This document shows positions 20,996 through 33,007 of a DNA stretch of 64,000 bases, piece by piece. Source of the DNA: Posidonia oceanica (taxonomy: Eukaryota; Streptophyta; Magnoliopsida; Alismatales; Posidoniaceae). The DNA is taken from NCBI GenBank assembly GCA_037176725.1, contig JAZBRS010000014.1:71468501-71532500 (forward strand). The letters run 5' to 3'. The notes beneath the pieces were generated by a model. The model was given only the letters and a program-made list of their open reading frames with translations. It was not told the origin of the DNA and searched no databases. How positions within the stretch are numbered: the first letter of the stretch is position 1; each line of letters begins with the position of its first letter. The position numbers were made by a program, and so were the translations under genes.

Positions 20996-21311
20996 GTAGG
21001 CATGAGTCGTATCATTTGCATTCATTTGCACTTGCTTTCTTTTGCATTGCTTCACATTGCATCTTTTGGTTGGTTTTGCGTGTTAACTCATGCATTTCCC
21101 CTGATTTTCCTTGTCTCTCGATAATAGACACGGTGGTGACTCTGAATTGTCTTATCTTCTTCTTTTCTTATCTTTTCTCCTCTGTTTTAAGTGTTTTTCG
21201 AGTTGAGCCCTTCTCCTCGAACTTAGCCGCTTATAGTGAGCCTGATTCCAATCAGTGCACGCGAGCTTCTGGTAGTGTGCATGGACAATCTGAACACCGA
21301 GATTACTACAG

Positions 21312-21329
21312 TGGCGACTTCGCTGGGGA
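21312..21329 (+). other. Primer binding site (tRNA-Arg type)
   Basis: TGGCGACTTCGCTGGGGA follows the LTR end after one base. It begins TGG, the complement of a tRNA CCA end, and resembles the tRNA-Arg-type site described for Ogre/Tat elements. The tRNA assignment is from memory of the family; the position is read directly. Confidence 0.8.
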
Positions 21330-22646
21330 TGCTAGTCTTCGGCTTTCGTTTTTGGCTTTTCGCTCGCCACTTTCGCAGTTCTGCTTGCCTTTGTTTGCCT
21401 CTTTGCCTGTTTTGGTCGCTCTTCTGTGCAAACTCCTAGCAAGTCGCCTCGTGGTTACTTTGCTTAGGTTTTGCACCCTCCTCGGCTGCTTTTGCCTTGG
21501 TTTTTGCTCTGTCTTGCTCTGCTTTGTCTAATTTGCTTGTTTACTTGCCTATTTCCTTGCTTCTGCTCTTATTTGCTTTACAGCTTACCTGCCTTTACTT
21601 TCTTTATCTTGCTTACTTATTATTATTTTATTTTCTGCACAATGCATGTCTACATACTTGTTTGGCAACAATACATGCTTTTTGAATGATGAATGCTTCC
21701 TTTTACACATTTGCTATGTTACTACACACGCACATGCCCTGTATATATGCCTTTTGACATGATGAATGCTTTCTTTTCACTATCATGCTCACGAACACTC
21801 ACACATGCCATGCACTTGCCTTTTACTCTGTTGTATGCTGTTTGCCTGCCATACTTGACTGATTTTCTTCCCTTTCGCACATGCCATGCCTAGGATAGTA
21901 GAAACTGTTTGCTCTCCCTGTGGTTAACTAAAAGTGGCAAGTAAAAAGAACTTCTAGGAGCAACTAGAGACTTCAAACAATCCTGCACCCCCTTGGGTTA
22001 ATGAAATGCGCAAGATAAAAAACTTTAAACATTTGCATAAGCATCATATAGGGCATGCATTCTTCTCATCTGAGTCCACCTACTAGTCTGCGAAGGATGG
22101 TCCCGACCTCTTGTTCCACCACTTTTGGCGTGGGCCAAGTCAGTCGGTCTATCCCCCCTTTGTTTAGAGGTCGTGTCGATGTAGTGGAGTGTACTGCCCA
22201 CGCTTTGGCGGGGTCAGGGCCACCAACGCACCACCCTGTTATTTCCTCAGCTCTGGCTAGGAGTTCGACAGGGAGCCTACTTTTCCTGACCTGAGTCGGT
22301 GACCCGTACACTTGGGGATACCCGAAGTAGATCACCTACTAGGATACACTAGATAGGTGAGGGGGGCATACTAGAAAGCATACATATCATTCATGCCATC
22401 TAACTTAACTCATTTGCATCTGTCTTTTAGTTTCTAATCCTTGTTTGTCTCTGCCTGTGTCAGCAGTGATCGGTAAGTGAGTTCCCCTGCTGGAGCTTGA
22501 GTACCGTCCCTTTCTGACACCCCTGTTGCGACCTTGCTTGCGACCATTCCCTTTCTGAGCTATCCATCTTTGCGACGATAGCTCCTATTAGGAATTGCCG
22601 TTTGCATACCCGTCACAGCCCTATTCTCACGCGCTCTAGATCAGTA
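21330..22646 (+). other. Untranslated leader of the giant element
   Basis: Between PBS and gag lie 1.3 kb without a convincing ORF. Unlike canonical Ogre elements, no extra ORF precedes gag. The first half is T/C-rich; small ORFs here are short and unremarkable. Confidence 0.65.
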
Positions 22647-24526
22647 ATGGCCCAGTACATCAGTGAGCCTCTCTTTACTCCTGTCACGGAGGGTGTTTCC
22701 GCTCCGACCCCTCCGGTTGCTCCTTCTGCCCCTTTTGTTCCTCCTCCGATGCCAGGGTTTCCTCCCCTGACGCCTTTAGGATCTCAGTATGTCCTGGGAC
22801 AATGGCAAGCATCTCTTCCTCCAGATTCGGTCGCCGAGTCTATCTTGATGACCGTTACTCACGTTTCGGAGACGCCATTGCCCCCTCCTTCCCAGGGATA
22901 CGTTGCCTTTGACATCCCTCTTACCACTGCTGCGACTTTCGCTATAGCACCTACCCCTCCCGGACAGTCTGTGTCCGTGCCACTTGCTTCTCAATCTTCC
23001 CCGGCACTGCACTTCAGCGTTCTCGCTGACGGAACACCTGAGGCTCAGTACTAGCACCTGATGGAGCTTGCCCAGAGACTGCAGGGCATGGCTCTATCGG
23101 TTCGTCCCCCCTGTACTCCTGTCACTCCTGAGGTTCCTTTGAGGCCAGTTCCTGCATTTCATGCATCTACCTCTACACCTCCGCCTCGACCATCGTCTCA
23201 ACTACTCTCGGTTCCGACGATGGGGGCCTGTTTGCCGCCTCCTTCTGCACAACACTTAGCACAACATGCTCCTCTTCCCCCTGGTGGTCAGTCCTTTGGA
23301 CTGGCTGGAGCCCAGTACCCCACTGGCTTGCTGTCTGGCACCCCGCCTGTACAGCAACTGGTGCTCCAGCATCCTACCCCTCCCACAGCACAGCATGTCA
23401 TCTACCCTCCTCCCTTGCATCAGGCCCAGAACCCTGCATTCATCCCTGCATACACAGTTCCCCAGCACGGATATGCCGGCCATCCCGTTGCTCCACTAGG
23501 CGATGCTATGGTAGATCCAGAGGAGCACTTAGGTGCGACCCATTCAGCGTATGTACTCACTACCCCTGCTGATCCCTCTCCTATGGCAGCAAATCCAAAC
23601 CCCATCAACAACCGGATGGACATCTTGGAGAAGGCACTACGACTAGTGCAGGGTACTAAGCACCAGACCTACCAATTCCGGGACCTCTGTTGCTTTCCAT
23701 AGGCAGTACTCTCTCTAAAATTCAAAATCCCGGACTTTGACAAGTACAATGGTAGGGGCTGCCCCATAGCACACCCGAAGGCGTATTGCGGTGATCTCGC
23801 TCAACTTCAGGCTGACGAGAGGTTGCTGATCCGCCTATTCCAGAAGAGCTTGACCGGGTCGGCACTCAAGTGGTTCACATCGCTTGATATGTCAACCATC
23901 AAGACTTGGAACGACCTCAGTCAGGCGTTCCTGGAACAGTACTCCTTCAACCTCGATCTAGTCCCAAAACGGGCAGACTTGATCGCAATTAAGCAGAATT
24001 CCAGTGAGCCGTTCGGGGAGTACGTCGGCCGCTGGCGTGCCCTTCCTTCACAGGTTCAAGATAGACCCTCTAACGAGGAGTCTATTGAGATCGTTATCAA
24101 AGGGGCATAGCCATCTCTTGGGGCTCTGCTTAGCATCCAGCCAGTCACTACTTTTGCAACACTTATCCGAGCTGGAGTGCGCGTGGAGAGTTCTTTGCGG
24201 AGTGGCAACATCCCGGCTCTCTCTACGTTCGCTAAGAAGGCCGCGATCAGCAGTAACAGTGCCAACAGCAGCACCTCCAACAACAACCGTCCAAAGAAGA
24301 AAGACTCGCTGAAAATCACTGTTGCATTCATCGATTCCCCTACTGTGCCTGTTCACTTGCCGTCCCGGCCTGCCCCAGCTCAGATGGTGTATGCTCTTGC
24401 ACCTTGAAATCCACCCACACCACAGATCACAACCACCGCTAGACCGGTCTACCCCGCCGCACCGGTTCAGCAAGGCTCATACCAGAGGCAAAGAAAGCCA
24501 CCCACTGAAAAGCGGAAATTCGCCCA
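22647..24526 (+). pseudogene. Gag of the giant gypsy element, broken by stops
   Basis: Gag forms the virus-like particle. The first ATG in frame is at 22647 (MAQYISEPLFTPV). A long Pro/Ser/Thr-rich N-terminal region (to ~23600) precedes the capsid-like core: FKIPDFDKYNGRGCP (~23720), LTGSALKWFTSLD (~23850), FLEQYSFNLDLVPKRADL (~23930) and FGEYVGRWRALPSQV (~24015). One frame runs throughout but has TAG at 23052, 23700 and 24108 and TGA at 24405. A one-base loss near 24525 then moves reading into the next ORF, which continues gag (EPLTVILPKV and the Cys/His segment FCNFHRSVGRSTNNC at about 24635-24680). The core resembles Ogre/Tat Gag. Most stops look like single C-to-T changes at CAG. Confidence 0.82.
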
Positions 24527-27500
24527 TTGGTGGAACCGCTCACGGTCATCTTGCCGAAAGTTGCATCGCTCTTGAAGTTCCCTGAGGTTCGCCCACCCCC
24601 AAATCCTTTGCCGCATTGGTTTAAGGCGAACCTCTTTTGCAATTTCCATCGAAGCGTCGGGCGTTCGACGAATAATTGCTACTCCCTGCGGAACGCTATT
24701 CAGGACCTAATCGAATCAGGAACGATTGTGATTGACACGCACGAGGCATCCACTCAAGCACACACACATGCATCCGCACATGCAGCTATTCCCCCTCATT
24801 CTAGCATCATCCACCAACCTCTACCGGAGCACACTTATCCAGGAGGAGCAGGAACCTCAGGCATTCACTCTGTCTTCCCTTCTAGGCCCACTACCTCTGT
24901 CGTAGACCCTTCTGATCTTATTTCTGATATTTCTGAGCCTTTCCCTGTTAATCTCTATCTCGCGGCAGTTGCCGGCTCCGAGTTGAGAGTTCACATGATC
25001 CGACCGCGTGCCAGGCCGGAGCGCTCCTTCATGCCCCCTGTTGTGCTTCCCCAGGCTCAACCCCTTGTACAGCTCTTAGCCAGGGCCCAGCCTAGATCCC
25101 CTGTCCACCTCTTGGGGCGACCTCAGCTAGAATCCCCTATACATCTTCTAGCCAGACCTCAGCTAGCCCCTGCCTTGCCACCCCAACAACCTTACCATTT
25201 AGATAGACCTCAATACCCAATAGGTCCCCCTGTAACCCCTCCCGTGCTCGTAGCACGTGCTCCGGTGGTTATTGATTTAACACTGGATACCCATCGCGTC
25301 CCTTACAGCTACGCCACAGAAATGTGTGCGGAAGTAACGCGATTGGGGAGGGTCTACAGACCCCCAACACCGGCAGTTAGGCCAAACCATCCTGAACCGG
25401 CTATGCCCCCACCCTCTAACCAACCCATAGCAGATCCGGCCTCAAACCAACCATTAGCAAGCCAAATCCCTGCCCAACCTATAGCAGCCCAATCTCCTGC
25501 TACTACCCCTTTAGAGCTTGCCATAACTACCCCTCCTGCTGCCAAGAAAAACCAATCCAAAGCTGACATAACCTCCCAACTTAAGAAGGTCAAAGCTGAC
25601 ATTTCCATCTGGGACCTAAACCACACATCCGCCGAACACTGCGAGGCTTTTCTTCACGTGTTCCAAGCCGCCCGTGTGTCCCAATCTATTGAGCCTTCAG
25701 CCTTGGAAAGCATGGTAGGGATGATTGCAGAGTCCCAGGTCATCTCTTTTACAAGTGATGAGTTACCTCCGGCGGGGATTAATCACAATCAACCCCTGTT
25801 CGTCACAGTTCAGTTCAAAAACTTTCGCATCCCTCTAACGCTGGTTGATAACGGGTCAGGCCATAACGTTTGCCCCTTGCGTACTGCAACTAAGCTCGGA
25901 TTCAAAGCTGAGGATATCACACCAGCCGAGAAGGGAATGACAGCTTTTGACAACACCCACCATGACGCTCTGGGGATCCTGATTATTCCTCTTGCCTTTG
26001 GCCCGATCGTATTCGATGTAGAATTCTATGTCGTCGACTTGAAGCCAAACTTCAATTTCCTGCTTGGGCGCCCTTGGCTCCACAAGCATCAGGTCCTTCC
26101 CTCGACCCTCCATCGAATGATAAAGTACCGTCACGGCGATGATGTCATTGTCGTCATGGCAGAGAACTTTGAGAAGGAGCAGATCGAGGCAGTCTCCCCC
26201 GTCTCTTCACAAACTATCCTGTTTAACCCCGAGACTTTCGAAGCCTTGTATCACGTTAATCGGTGCGAGCTGGTCAACTTCATTCCTGATCTTGAACGCG
26301 CCAACTCCTTGGCCATTCACAACAACCCCTTTCGAATGGTCGAGAATGTATGTCACAGGTGGGGTTACGTAAAGGGTACACCGCTCGGGCGTCATGGCCA
26401 GCGGATCGCAGAGCCGATCGTAGCAGTGGAGCGGAGGAAATCTGAATGCCTCAATTATGAGCCCAAGCCCATCGAAGATCACTGCTTTCAACTCAAGGAT
26501 CCGGAACCAGCCATCCCCAAAGACCTCACTAACTTCACCGGTGCAGGAGTTCTGGGATCAATAGATGATCAAGTCGCGGTGCCAACAGAACATTGGGTCT
26601 GCATTGAGGACTACTACTCGAATGAGGAGCAGTCTGGCGCAGTAGAGACAGTCCCAACAGGCAGCAAGGCTCTGATCAGCACGGAGGTGCCACGGTCAGT
26701 TTGTTTGGCTCTTCCTTCAGTAGATACAGTAGACAACTCAGCAGGCTCTGTGGCAAAACTGACAAGCTCTTACATTTCTGCAGCCACATCTGTATCACAA
26801 GCACAGGTAGCAGCAACAGCTCAGAAGTCAGAGACACTCCTTCTGGCACAGTCAAGTAGGCTACTTGCGGTCGCAGTCGCATCAGTACCGCTGTCACTCT
26901 CTCTGGAGGGACAATCAGTCAATTCAGTCAGCAGCGCGACTCGGCCCACTTCAGCAGCCGCATCACCAAGAATGCAGCCGGCGCAGTCCGCTTCACATCC
27001 TCCTACTGCAAAACAGCAACTCTCATGGCAGGCCCCCATGGCGTCAGAGGCCGCACTCTCACAGTCACAACCAGATGCAGAGGACCAATTGAGAACCATA
27101 GTCTCCCGGCCCTTGAGCCCTCAGAAGAGCACCTCTGCCTACCCTCTAACTGCAATAGTGACCCTGATAGCGTACCCATCTGTGGTCCCGCTGACCAGTC
27201 TGTTTGGATCTCCGATGCCGAAGCTACCACTATCAGGCGCGCCCGTGAGCCAAACCATGCAAATACCAAGGGCAGCGATCCATCTTGCAGCCGAGCCAGA
27301 GCCGCAGGCCCCCGACGCCTACTATGTTGACTCATCCTCGGATGAGGAGGAAGGAGTGGCGGTAGAAGCCCAGGTCGATTCATGGATGTCAAACTTAGAG
27401 TTACTTTATCAAGAACAGCTCAAGTCGATAGTAAAAGACCTGGCGGAGCACCAAGTTGCAGAAAGGAAAGGGAAAGTCGTGGCTACGGACCCTCCTCTGC

Positions 27501-28300
27501 AAGAAGACCATGCCTCTATCATGGTCCTGGAAGAAGACTCAGCAGTACCGGACTCCCCTAGACCAGATGAGCTCAACACTCAGCAACCAGAAGGCGAGTC
27601 TAGGTGGTTTGTGCAGCACATGCCTCACTTAGGCAGTGTAGCAAGCGGCAGTACCCAGATCAGCCGCCAGTCCGACATACCCTCCACAAGCACACTAGAA
27701 GACTCAGAGGAGGAAGCACTAGCAGTCCAAGCAGCAGCAGTAGCAGAGCAGAAAGTAGAATCAGTAACAGAATCATTAGCAGCCTCAGTAGCATGGCCAT
27801 CAGCAGTATCAGTGACAGAATCAGCACGGCCCTCAGCAGAATCAGCAAGGCCCTCAGCAGAATCAGTAGAGCACTCAGCAGAATCAGTCGAGCCAGAGCA
27901 AACAGAAGAAGTTGCCAGGACGGAGGTCGCGCACCGAGGCTACAAGAATACTCGAGTAAGAGTGACCATCCTGAAGCATCACCAGGGCCAAGCAGCGGAA
28001 CATATACACTCTTTCGACATCACAAATCCTTCTTTTGAGAAAGAGATCCTCTCAGAACTTATTGCCTATGGAGAGGAGGATGACACGGGCGAGGACGAGA
28101 CTGACGAACCATTGCCCGAATTCCGGCCCTACGACGACGACCCAGAAGGCCCCAACCTCCATGTTGAAGAAGAAACAGAGGTTGTTAACATCGGCACAGT
28201 TGAGGAAGTCAGAGAAGTCTGCATCAGTGCCCAGCTAACCCCCCAGGCTCGAGCAGAGTTCATCACATTCTTAAAGGAATATGCGGATGTCTTCGCCTAG
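24527..28300 (+). pseudogene. Gag C-terminus, aspartic protease and long linker (1257-codon open segment)
   Basis: This uninterrupted segment starts inside gag; the first codon is not a true start. After the Cys/His segment comes a Pro-rich region, then the retropepsin: LVDNGSGHNVCPLRTATKLG with the D-N-G active-site triplet seen in many Ogre/Tat proteases (~25845), and FNFLLGRPWLHKHQVLPS (~26055). A linker of about 650 residues follows, rich in Ser, Ala, Pro and Glu, ending in short repeats of SAES(V/A) (~27780-27900). It ends LTPQARAEFITFLKEYADVF, the usual lead into RT, at TAG 28298. In Ogre elements an intron lies between protease and RT; here the frame stays open across that region, so no splicing need be invoked. 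Confidence 0.85.
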
Positions 28301-29640
28301 AGTTACGAAGATATGGTTGGCCTTGACATAGAGATAGTGGTGCACAATCTATCCCTAGATCCAGATGCCAAGCCAGTAAAGCAGAAACTGAGAAGATGGC
28401 GACCGTAGTGGCTGCTTATGATCAAAGAAGAGATCATGAAACAGCACAGAGTTAATTTCCTCAAGGTCGTCCTTTATCCTGAGTGGCTGGCAAACATTGT
28501 ACCTGTGCCTAAGAAAGATGGCCACGTCGGGATCTACATCGACTATAGGGACCTGAAAAAGGCGAGTCCCAAGGACGACTTCCCATTGCCTCACATTGAC
28601 GTCCTAGTCGACAATACAGCGGGCCAAAAGATACTCTCCTTTATGGACGACTTTTCTAGATATAATCAAATCAAAATGGCAGAAGACATGGAAAAGACTT
28701 CATTCATCACCCCTTAGGGAGTCTTCTGCTACCAAGTCATGCCGTTCGGGCTGAAGAATGCTGGCGCAACCTATTAGAGGGCCATGACTGCACTGTTCGA
28801 CGACCTCATGCACTAAGAAGTGGAGGTCTATGTAGACGACATGATTACTAAAACCAAAGAGCCTGAAAATCATCTTGCCTGTCTGAAGAAGCTCTTTACT
28901 CGTCTACAAAAATACAAGCTACGCCTGAACCCCAACAAGTGCGCAATTGGGGTGTCATCTGGCAAACTGCTAGGCTACATTTATGCCAAAGGGGGATTGA
29001 AGTGGACCCGATGAAGGCCAAAGCCATCGTGGATATGCCACCCCCTCGGACTGAAAAGGAGGTCAGAGGTCTGCTTGGGCGTTTACAATACATCAGTCAC
29101 TTCATTGCACAGCTTACGCCCATCTGTGAACCCATATTCAAACTCCTGAAGAAAAATGCGCAGATTCATTGGAGCGAGGAGTGTCAGGCTGCATTTGCCA
29201 AGATCAAGCAGCTGCTGATTAAGCCTCCTGTCTTGGTTCCCCCCACTTCAGGGAGATCCTTACTTCTCTACCTTTCTACCACGCAGCATTCCATAGGCGC
29301 CGTCTTGGGCCAACATGACGAATCTAGTAGAAAGGAGCGCACCATTTACTACCTGAGCAGGAAGTTCAATAAATGCGAAACTAGGTACAGTACAATAGAG
29401 AAGACCTGCCTATCCCTTGTCTGGGCTGCACAGAAGTTAAGGCACTACATGATGGCATACCCAGTTCAGCTCTTATGCCAGCATGATCCTATCAAGTTCC
29501 TCTTTCAAAAATCAGCCATGGTAGGCAGATGTGTTAAGTGGCAGGTGCTACTGTCTCAGTACAACATCACCTTTGTTACTTAGAAGTCTATAAAGGGCCA
29601 AGCTATGGCAGACCATCTTGCTGATCTCCCACTGCCTGAA
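28301..29640 (+). pseudogene. Reverse transcriptase and RNase H of the giant element, decayed
   Basis: RT copies element RNA to cDNA; RNase H removes the RNA. Visible: LANIVPVPKKDGHVGIYIDY, FPLPHIDVLVDNTAGQKILS, FMDDFSRYNQI (the first Asp), VMPFGLKNAGATY and the YVDDM catalytic motif at 28829-28843. Then come LLGRLQYISHFIAQLTPICE and the Ty3-type RNase H core YLSRKFNKCETRYSTIEKTC and LVWAAQKLRHYM (to ~29580). Breaks: TAG at 28406, 28715 and 28775, TAA at 28814, a frameshift near 28980, and TAG at 29581. Catalytic Asp pair and palm order are otherwise intact, so inactivation is by scattered point changes. Confidence 0.9.
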
Positions 29641-30114
29641 TATCAGCCACTCCAGACGCAGTTTCTAGATGAAGACATTCTGTTTGCAATGGAGGACTCT
29701 GAAGACAAAGATCCTGAAGATCAGGAGCAATGGCAGTTATACTTTGATGGTGCTGTGAACAAGAAAGGCCGAGGCGTAGGCGCAGTGCTGACAACGCCTC
29801 AGGGACAAATGATTCCCTTCTCCAAGAAGCTGACTTTCAAATGCACCAACAACGAAGCAGAGTATGAGGCATGCATCCTAAGACTGAATGTCGTCCTCGA
29901 GCATGAGGTGCAGAAGCTGCTGGTGCACGGCGATGCTATGCTGGTGATCTCTCAAGTCAATGGTGAGTGGTAGACGAAAGATCCGAAGTTACTGCCATAT
30001 CATGAATACCTGCTGAAGCTGATAAAACAATTTGCAAGCATCCGCTTCACATACATGAACCAAGCAAGGAACACATATGCAGATGCGTTAGCAACCCTGG
30101 CGTCCTGGCTCAGC
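29641..30114 (+). pseudogene. Archaeal-type (additional) RNase H domain of Tat lineage
   Basis: After the Ty3 RNase H a second RNase H appears: LYFDGAVNKKGRGVGAVL (first Asp), CTNNEAEYEACILRL (Glu), HGDAMLVISQVNGEW (Asp) and YADALATLAS (final Asp). This extra domain, resembling archaeal and plant RNase H, defines the Tat clade including Ogre. The four acidic positions are all present. A TAG at 29971 interrupts the frame. It shares the frame with the integrase that follows. Confidence 0.9.
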
Positions 30115-31458
30115 ATACCTGAAGATAGCACAGTAGATGTATCTGTTACTCGCATTGAGCAGCCTGCACACTATATGAGCATTGAAGAGGCAGATTCAAC
30201 AATAGAGGAGCAACCCTGGTACAAAGACATAAAAGCTTTCTTGGAATCTGACAGCTTTCCACCCGGTGCCTCAGCAGTAGACATGAGAACTCTGACGCGT
30301 CTGGCGTCAAAGTATGTATTGGGGGCGGGACAGTTGTACAAAAGGTCATACAATCAAATGCTCCTGCGCTGCCTGAACAAATCAGAGGCTGATGCGCTGA
30401 TGCTTCAAGTGCATGCGGGGACCTACGGCCCGCACATGAATGGCGTCCTCCTGGCCAAGAAAATAATGCTGCAAGGATACTACTGGCTAACTATGGAAGC
30501 TGACTGCTGCCGATTTGTGCGCAGATGCCATAATTGCCAAGTGCATGGCAACTTTATTCGGACGCCCCCTCAAGAACTGCACAACATGTCGTCGCCGTGG
30601 CCCTTCTCCACCTGGGGGATTGATGTCATTGGCGCCATCCACCCTTCAGGTTCTAATGGTCATCGTTACATTCTAGTAGTGATTGATTACTTCACTAAGT
30701 GGGTGGAAGCGACCTCCTACAAAACGGTGACTGCCGTGGCTATAGAAAAGTTCATCAGAAACAATATCATAGCTCGGTACGGGGTCCCACATGCAATTAT
30801 ATCTGACAATGGCACAAATTTCAATGCTAAGAGGATCGAAGATTATCTACAGAGCTTCAGTATCAAACATCACAGATCCTCACCTTACCGGCCACAGATG
30901 AACGGTGCAGTGGAATCCGCCAACAAAAATCTGGTCAAAATCCTGAAGAAGTTGGTGGAAACTCATAAGGACTGGCACGACAAGCTTCCTTACGCACTCT
31001 GGGCGTATAGGACATCTGTCCGCACCTCAACAGGTGCCACCCCATACTCTCTGGTGTATGGCATGGAGGCGGTGTTGCCCATCGAGGTAGAGATCCCCTC
31101 ACTGCGAATCCTACGCGAAGCTGAGTTGGATGAAGCAGAATGGGTCGAAGACCGCTGCGTCCAACTGAATCTGATTGATGAGCACAAGCTGCAAGCTATG
31201 CATAATGCTCACTGCTACTAAAAGAGAATGGCTAGGTCATACTTGAAGAAAGTTCAGCCAAGAGGCTTCCAGACAGGGGACCTTGTTCTGCGCACCATTC
31301 ACTTGCCTAATGGTCAAGGAAAATTCCAACCTAACTGGCGTGGCCCCTTTGTGGTCAAATATGTCTTTTCAGGCGACGCTGTAACTCTTGAGGATATGGA
31401 TCAGGTCGAGCAGTCTGAGCCCGTCAACCTCTGCTACCTCAAGCAGTACTATCAATAG
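30115..31458 (+). pseudogene. Integrase of the giant gypsy element
   Basis: Integrase joins cDNA ends to host DNA. The zinc-binding region has VHAGTYGPHMNG and FVRRCHNCQVHG (His pair, CxxC; ~30405-30550). The catalytic core has TWGIDVIGAIHPSG (Asp, ~30615), IISDNGTNFN (Asp, ~30800) and MNGAVESANKNL (Glu, ~30900). The C-terminus has LRTIHLPNGQGKFQPNW, then RGPFVVKYVF, a GP(Y/F)-type module. A TAA at 31219 separates the last 80 codons in the same frame; the frame closes at TAG 31456. No chromodomain follows, as expected outside the chromoviruses. Catalytic residues look intact. Confidence 0.92.
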
Positions 31459-33007
31459 CCCATGGCGGCCCCATTGCAGATACTCTTCTCCCATCTATAC
31501 ACTTACATTCTCGCTCCTTACATTCTCATCCTACCTGCATCTTCTATCTTGTCTCTTACTTTTGTTCTTGAACATCCGCTTATGCTTCATCTATCCTACT
31601 CTTGCATCCTCTCTTTTCAAATCATCATCATCATCCTCTCAAAACATGCATCATCTCTCTTTTCAAATCATCATCGTCATCCTCTCAAAACATGCATCAT
31701 CTCTTTTTCAAATCATCATCGTCATCCCTTCAAATCACGCATTGCATCTTCTGCCCAGTGATGAAAACCGGAAGTGCTTGCCTGCTCTAGAAAGAGTCCA
31801 CCCTACCTCACCCAGCACTACTCAGATGCCTTAGCTAGTGAGGGAGCCACCATCAATCAGGACAGGCCAACGGCCTAAACTCGTAAGGACATACACCTCT
31901 GAGGGAGGAAAAAATGCTAGGATGTGAGTTTGAAAAAAAGTGAGAATAGACATCTAGGCTTGGGCACGTCCAAGGAATAGAAGACGAAAACAGAAGCCAG
32001 CCCTAGAGATAGGGGTGTGCAGTCCAACCCTGTTCCCCCAGCTCATCACATAGCAGACCCAAAGTCCACATCCATTACAACCCAAACACCCTTCTTTTTA
32101 CCTCCAAAATGGAGATAGCAAAAGCCTGTGAAAAAAAAAGAGAAAAAATGAAATCAAGCAAGCAAACAAAAACAAAAAAAGAGAAGAGAAAAAGCAAGCA
32201 AAAAAGGAAAAAAAAGAAAGAGAAAAGAAAAGGGTTAGACAAGGATCAACCCGAAAATACAGGCAATATCATTCCCCCGTACCTTACAAGAAATCCAAGG
32301 GTGTAAGCCTAAAAATGGTCTACCACCTCCCTCCAAAAGCAAACACTTACCATCTCCTAACCAGGGGCGGGGAAAGACTGCATACCCATGAGGGAGAAAA
32401 CCAAAAGAGAGCAGAAAGAGTACGTGTAGGTCCTGAGAGTTCGGCAAGTAGCCTGTCCTCACCACACCACCAACTGTATACTGCCAACACCCGTTCTGGA
32501 GTGCCACCAGCAAGCTAAGAGTCTAAGTAGGGCCTAGTGAGTCAGGGACCACTCCCTTCCTCTGCAGCAGGCATCAAAGCACTCCGTATGCTGAGGGCAC
32601 CAAAGCATACTAATCATCTCTTAAGCTTATCAACCTGCATCACGCATACATGCATCTCCAATCATCCTTTCCTTCTTATCAATCGTTCCACTCTGCAACT
32701 TGCCTTGACTTTGAGACAGTACTTCTTGCCAAGCACGCGTTGACGCTGCTCGGGCTGCGCTGGTCCAGATCTCCTGCCAGTCCTTGCCCTTGTGTCCACA
32801 AGACTGCTACAGATCTCCCTGGCTTATGTGTGCTTAACTGCTTTGCTCTGATATTAACTGCTGAATACGTATTGAACTGCTTTATCAGCCTCAGATTCTG
32901 CTTTCTGTTAGAGATTATATGCCAGTGTGATCTGACTGTCTACAGTATTGAAAACAGGTACCTTCAAACTCTGCAGTATCTGCCTGCTTCACCCTGCAGC
33001 CTACGCC
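31459..33007 (+). other. Spacer between integrase and the extra ORF, with short repeats and a purine tract
   Basis: About three copies of a ~50-bp unit around CAAATCATCATCGTCATCC and CTCAAAACATGCATCATCTC lie at 31612-31740. A nearly pure purine/A-rich tract occupies 32108-32235. No convincing gene; short ORFs here are compositional. Confidence 0.6.
32108..32235 (+). other. Long purine-rich tract inside the element
   Basis: About 125 nt of A/G with few pyrimidines, e.g. GAAAAAAAAAGAGAAAAAAT. It could act as an internal polypurine tract priming a second plus strand, or simply be low complexity. It lies between integrase and the extra ORF. Confidence 0.4.

Larger units (their letters stand above)
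15343..21310 (+). repeat. 5' LTR of the giant gypsy element (5968 bp)
   Basis: It starts TGTTGACATCCCATTTTGAC and ends ATTACTACA, immediately before the PBS. Zones in order: pyrimidine-rich to 16060; AT-rich with AAACCCTA words and an (AAT)n tract at about 16399-16425; a purine/pyrimidine-asymmetric zone 16840-17160; a GC-rich zone 17200-18500; a T-rich zone 18500-19500 with TTGCATTTTAGACCCT-type repeats; a 30-bp minisatellite; and the conserved core block. It is nearly identical to 37051-41774 except for ~1.2 kb (about 19523-20724) absent from the 3' LTR. Confidence 0.9.

Noticed and set aside
24527..28300. Reading the 1257-codon ORF as an intact host protein
   Set aside because: It contains the Tat-type protease motif and leads into RT; both ends are artefacts of a frameshift and a TAG.
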